Source of the DNA: Chloroflexota bacterium
Lineage (GTDB): Bacteria; Chloroflexota; Dehalococcoidia; RBG-13-53-26
DNA: 6,940 bases
Assembly: GCA_030616195.1 (NCBI GenBank)
Contig: JAUWXW010000086.1
Location: forward strand, 1-6,940
Reading direction: 5' to 3'
Positions 4,880-6,940 of the stretch are shown piece after piece (position 1 is the stretch's first letter; each line of letters opens with the position of its first letter). A program made the position numbers and the translations under genes. The notes beneath the pieces are model-generated. The model did not search any database. It was not told the origin of the DNA and saw nothing but the letters and a program-made list of their open reading frames with translations.

Positions 4880-6004
4880 ATGGACTTTGAACTAACTGAC
4901 GAACAGAGGATGTTCCAGAAGCTGGCCAGGGACTTCGCCGACAGGGAGATTGAGCCCATAGCGGAGGAGATAGAGAGGGAAGGTAAAATACCGGCTGACA
5001 TGCTGGCGAAGATGGCCAGGGTGGGCCTGCTGGGTATAATCGCCCCGGAAGAATACGGTGGTCTCGAAGTGGGGTATCTCACCTTCATCCTGGCGATGGA
5101 GCAGGTACACTATCCCTGTACTCCTTGTACGTGGCTGCTGGTGGGCAACGAGTTAGCTGAGTTGCTTAACCATGTCGGTACGAAGGAACAGAGAGAAGAG
5201 TTTCTGCCACCGGTAATTGAGGGCAGCCTGCTGCCGGGTGGCGTCTTCACCGAGGCAGCCACCGGATCGTATCCTGAAATGTTGACCACTACTGCTCGCC
5301 TGGAGAGTGGCTACTGGATAATAAACGGCACCAAACGGTTTCACACCTTCGGGCACATTGACGGGCCGGCCACCATTTTTGCCCGGACAGACGAAGACAG
5401 GATAAGCGCTATCATTGTGCCGAAAAACACGGATGGCTATAGCTGCTCGAAGCCGTGGGGCTTGATGGGCTTGAGAGGGCTGGAAACGGTTGATACCTTT
5501 CTCCGTGATGTACGAGTGCCCGAAAGCAATCTGCTCGGTGAGAGAGGGAATGGTTTTGAGATATTGCTGGTGGTAACGGCAGGAGGAAAGCTACGTCAAG
5601 CTATACAGTCCGTGGCCTGTGGGCAGCGCGCCCTGGATGAAGCCATAACATATGCCAAGCAGAGGACGACCAGAAGAGGCCCAATCTCAGACATGCAAGG
5701 ACACCGCTGGCTTTTTGCCGAGATGGCGTCCAGGGTTGAAGCCGCCAGGTGGTTAACTTATCGGATGGCATTTCTCAGGGAACAGGGGAAGGACGTGCGG
5801 ATGGAATCGGCAATGGCAAAGCTATTTGCTGGCCAGGCTGGGGAATGGGTGGCCTCACAGGCACTTAAAATCCACGGTGCCTATGGCTATACGACGGAAT
5901 ACAAAATAGAAAGAATTTATAGGGCCGCTCTAGCGCAGGAGCTAATCGAAGGAACAAATGAAGTCCAGAGGTCGATAGTGGGGGCTGCCCTGGCAGAAGA
6001 TTAA
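4880..6004 (+). CDS. Acyl-CoA dehydrogenase family flavoprotein (divergent)
   Basis: A 374-residue protein, the standard length for soluble acyl-CoA dehydrogenases (about 380). The three domains can be traced: an N-terminal helical domain (MDFELTDEQRMFQKLARDFA, 1-20; LGIIAPEEYGG, 51-61), a beta domain (VFTEAATGS, 122-130; MGLRGLETV, 196-204; VRVPESNLLGERGNGF, 211-226), and a C-terminal helical domain ending IHGAYGYTTEY (331-341) and IEGTNEVQR (356-364). Glu357 sits where medium- and short-chain enzymes carry the catalytic base. Such enzymes make a trans-2-enoyl-CoA and hand two electrons to ETF, which fits the ETF genes just upstream. Several usual flavin-site residues are changed: TEPxAGSD is TEAATGSY, WITN is FHTF, RxQFG is RTTRR, and RDA is RAA. 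The substrate cannot be told; fatty, branched or cyclic acyl-CoA are all possible, as is a reductase-direction enzyme. Confidence 0.9.
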   Translation: MDFELTDEQRMFQKLARDFADREIEPIAEEIEREGKIPADMLAKMARVGLLGIIAPEEYGGLEVGYLTFILAMEQVHYPCTPCTWLLVGNELAELLNHVGTKEQREEFLPPVIEGSLLPGGVFTEAATGSYPEMLTTTARLESGYWIINGTKRFHTFGHIDGPATIFARTDEDRISAIIVPKNTDGYSCSKPWGLMGLRGLETVDTFLRDVRVPESNLLGERGNGFEILLVVTAGGKLRQAIQSVACGQRALDEAITYAKQRTTRRGPISDMQGHRWLFAEMASRVEAARWLTYRMAFLREQGKDVRMESAMAKLFAGQAGEWVASQALKIHGAYGYTTEYKIERIYRAALAQELIEGTNEVQRSIVGAALAED

Positions 6005-6672
6005 ACTAACTGAATGTCCTTTACTGGTGCACATCTCTCCAGGCAAATCCGTCTTAGTTCCTTGAACCTTGCCTGATATTGGGGAGAGACTATGCTTTCG
6101 GTAGTCATGATAACGGCATCCTCACCATCATCAGAGTAATAGCCGCGACGCATCCCCGTTATGCTAAAGCCATATTTCTCATAGAGCGCTTGTGCCGACA
6201 CGTTAGATACACGTGTCTCCAGGGTCACTGCCTGGGCTTTAAGTCGCATTGCCAGGTCTATCATGGAGACGAGCAGCAGTTCACCGATTCCGTGACGGCG
6301 GTGTGTTTCTTTGACTGCAATGGAGGTGAGATGGGCTTCATCCACCATAAGCCACATGGCGGCATAGCCAATGACATTATGTTTGTTTTGGGCAGCCTTG
6401 CCATGGCTCGAAGAGTGCCCTTTGCTGAACAGGGGCCTTATCTTGGATACTAACCTTTGTAAGCCGCCTTTGGCCTGGTATGCCGCGGGTTCAGCAGGGC
6501 CACACGGGTCATCGGTTTCCTCCAAAGCGACCAGGTAACGGACCAGTTTGCTATTGAGGTCTCTTCTGAAAGGGGGTGGTGGCCACTGGCTTGGGAAGGC
6601 CTCTCTGTCGACGGCGTTCACCTGAGGGATATCCTCTATTTGCATGGGGCGCACAATGTAATGTATCTGCAT
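6001..6672 (-). CDS. rimI: RimI-like GNAT N-acetyltransferase with an internal insertion
   Basis: A 223-residue protein. The GNAT core is clear: RPMQIEDIPQVNAVDREAF (8-26), IGYAAMWLMVDEAHLTSIAV (101-120), the acetyl-CoA motif RRHGIG (125-130), and LETRVSNVSAQALYEKYGF (151-169), followed by RRGYYSDDGEDAVIM (175-189). Glu152 and Tyr164 match the catalytic Glu103 and Tyr115 of E. coli RimI, with the same 12-residue spacing. RimI acetylates the N-terminal amine of ribosomal protein S18, and related enzymes act on other protein N-termini. RimI is normally about 150 residues. The extra length is a hydrophilic segment of about 45 residues (52-98) and a tail after 190. The start has only a weak GAGTG upstream, and Met10 is an alternative. 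The gene converges on the dehydrogenase gene and shares TTAA for the two stops. It is probably a housekeeping gene unrelated to the ETF operon. Confidence 0.88.
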   Translation of the reverse strand: MQIHYIVRPMQIEDIPQVNAVDREAFPSQWPPPPFRRDLNSKLVRYLVALEETDDPCGPAEPAAYQAKGGLQRLVSKIRPLFSKGHSSSHGKAAQNKHNVIGYAAMWLMVDEAHLTSIAVKETHRRHGIGELLLVSMIDLAMRLKAQAVTLETRVSNVSAQALYEKYGFSITGMRRGYYSDDGEDAVIMTTESIVSPQYQARFKELRRICLERCAPVKDIQLV

Positions 6673-6692
6673 TTCACTCTATAACAAAGTCA

Positions 6693-6701
6693 ATTTTACC
6701 A
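6693..6701 (-). promoter_or_regulatory. Candidate extended -10 promoter for the acetyltransferase gene
   Basis: The minus strand reads TGGTAAAAT, an extended -10 (TGn plus a five-of-six match to TATAAT). It ends about 20 bases upstream of the ATG at 6672. There is no good -35 box at the proper distance, as can be the case for extended -10 promoters. The region is AT-rich compared with the surrounding genes. Confidence 0.3.
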
Positions 6702-6783
6702 TAATCAGCCAAGAATTAAGGGCGTTGCTCTCTGATCCATGAGTGTAAGTTCTCCTTTGTGATTGTGAGTGAGCGAATTGGGG

Positions 6784-6800
6784 TCAGGTGAGGCACCTGA
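6784..6800. repeat. Small hairpin in right-hand intergenic region
   Basis: TCAGGTG (6784-6790) and CACCTGA (6794-6800) form a perfect seven-pair stem with an AGG loop. No T-run follows on either strand. The role is unknown; it may belong to the leader or trailer of a gene beyond the right edge. Confidence 0.4.
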
Positions 6801-6850
6801 AACCTGGAGAATGCTAGTACTTGGTTGCATAAGTTCGCGCAACTATTCAT

Positions 6851-6940
6851 GTCATTCCCGCGCAGGCTCGTAGACTCGCCTAGGGAGAGGGGAATCCACG
6901 GACGTGTGTAGGCTATCCAGCATGGATTCCTGCTTCCGCA
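6851..6940. repeat. Dispersed inverted-repeat element, cut by the right window edge
   Basis: The element opens with GTCATTCCCGCGCAGGC (6851-6867) and contains GGAATCCA (6891-6898) facing TGGATTCC (6923-6930) across 24 bases. The last bases, TGCTTCCGCA, look like the start of the complementary closing arm. 'GTCATTCCCGCG..GGC' and 'GGAATCCA/TGGATTCC' modules are, from memory, widespread in small dispersed repeats of many bacteria (for example the Neisseria dRS3-type family). The closing arm would lie beyond the window. I see no transposase. Confidence 0.5.

Noticed and set aside
6079..6453. 124-codon plus-strand frame opposite the acetyltransferase
   Set aside because: It is antisense to strongly conserved GNAT motifs and has no ribosome binding site or recognisable product.
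6673..6940. CRISPR array or tRNA in the right-hand intergenic region
   Set aside because: There are no regularly spaced identical repeats and no cloverleaf. Only a small hairpin and a partial dispersed repeat are visible.

Overview
The window is a stretch of bacterial chromosome with moderate GC, compact genes and ATG starts. It is dominated by an electron-transfer-flavoprotein (ETF) locus. No ribosomal or taxonomic marker is present, so the source organism is inferred. A FixC/FixX/EtfB/EtfA set next to an acyl-CoA dehydrogenase, an archaeal-type HMG-CoA-synthase-like protein and dispersed palindromes fits an anaerobic or subsurface bacterium of the Chloroflexota (Dehalococcoidia-like) best. 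Desulfobacterota or similar lineages are not excluded.

Layout, left to right. Bases 1-372 (minus strand) hold the first 124 codons of an HMG-CoA-synthase/KAS-III-like thiolase-fold protein that runs off the left edge. A 348-base divergent intergenic region with one hairpin follows. Then, all on the plus strand, come an SRPBCC ligand-binding protein (721-1146), a 181-base gap with a candidate promoter and an 11-base direct repeat, fixC (1328-2611), fixX (2608-2886), etfB/fixA (2900-3700), etfA/fixB (3723-4745), a 134-base gap with a 30-base near-perfect palindrome, and an acyl-CoA dehydrogenase (4880-6004). A minus-strand RimI-like acetyltransferase (6001-6672) converges on the dehydrogenase so tightly that the two stop codons share TTAA. 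The right end (6673-6940) is non-coding, with a small hairpin and the beginning of a dispersed inverted repeat cut by the edge.

How the genes work together. EtfB and EtfA form a two-flavin carrier. FixC is a membrane-associated flavoprotein quinone reductase and FixX is its ferredoxin-like partner. By homology to FixABCX/EtfABCX, the four subunits could split the electrons of NADH between a quinone (downhill) and ferredoxin or flavodoxin (uphill). The adjacent acyl-CoA dehydrogenase suggests that acyl-CoA oxidation also feeds, or is fed by, this flavin hub. No nitrogenase gene is visible, so nitrogen fixation should not be assumed.

The main oddities are an HMG-CoA-synthase-like protein without the expected catalytic Cys and Glu, an EtfA with Ala in place of the GGRG arginine, an acyl-CoA dehydrogenase that keeps its catalytic Glu but has lost several usual flavin-site motif residues, and the palindrome inside the operon. 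I see a known type of system with unusual details, not a clearly new system.
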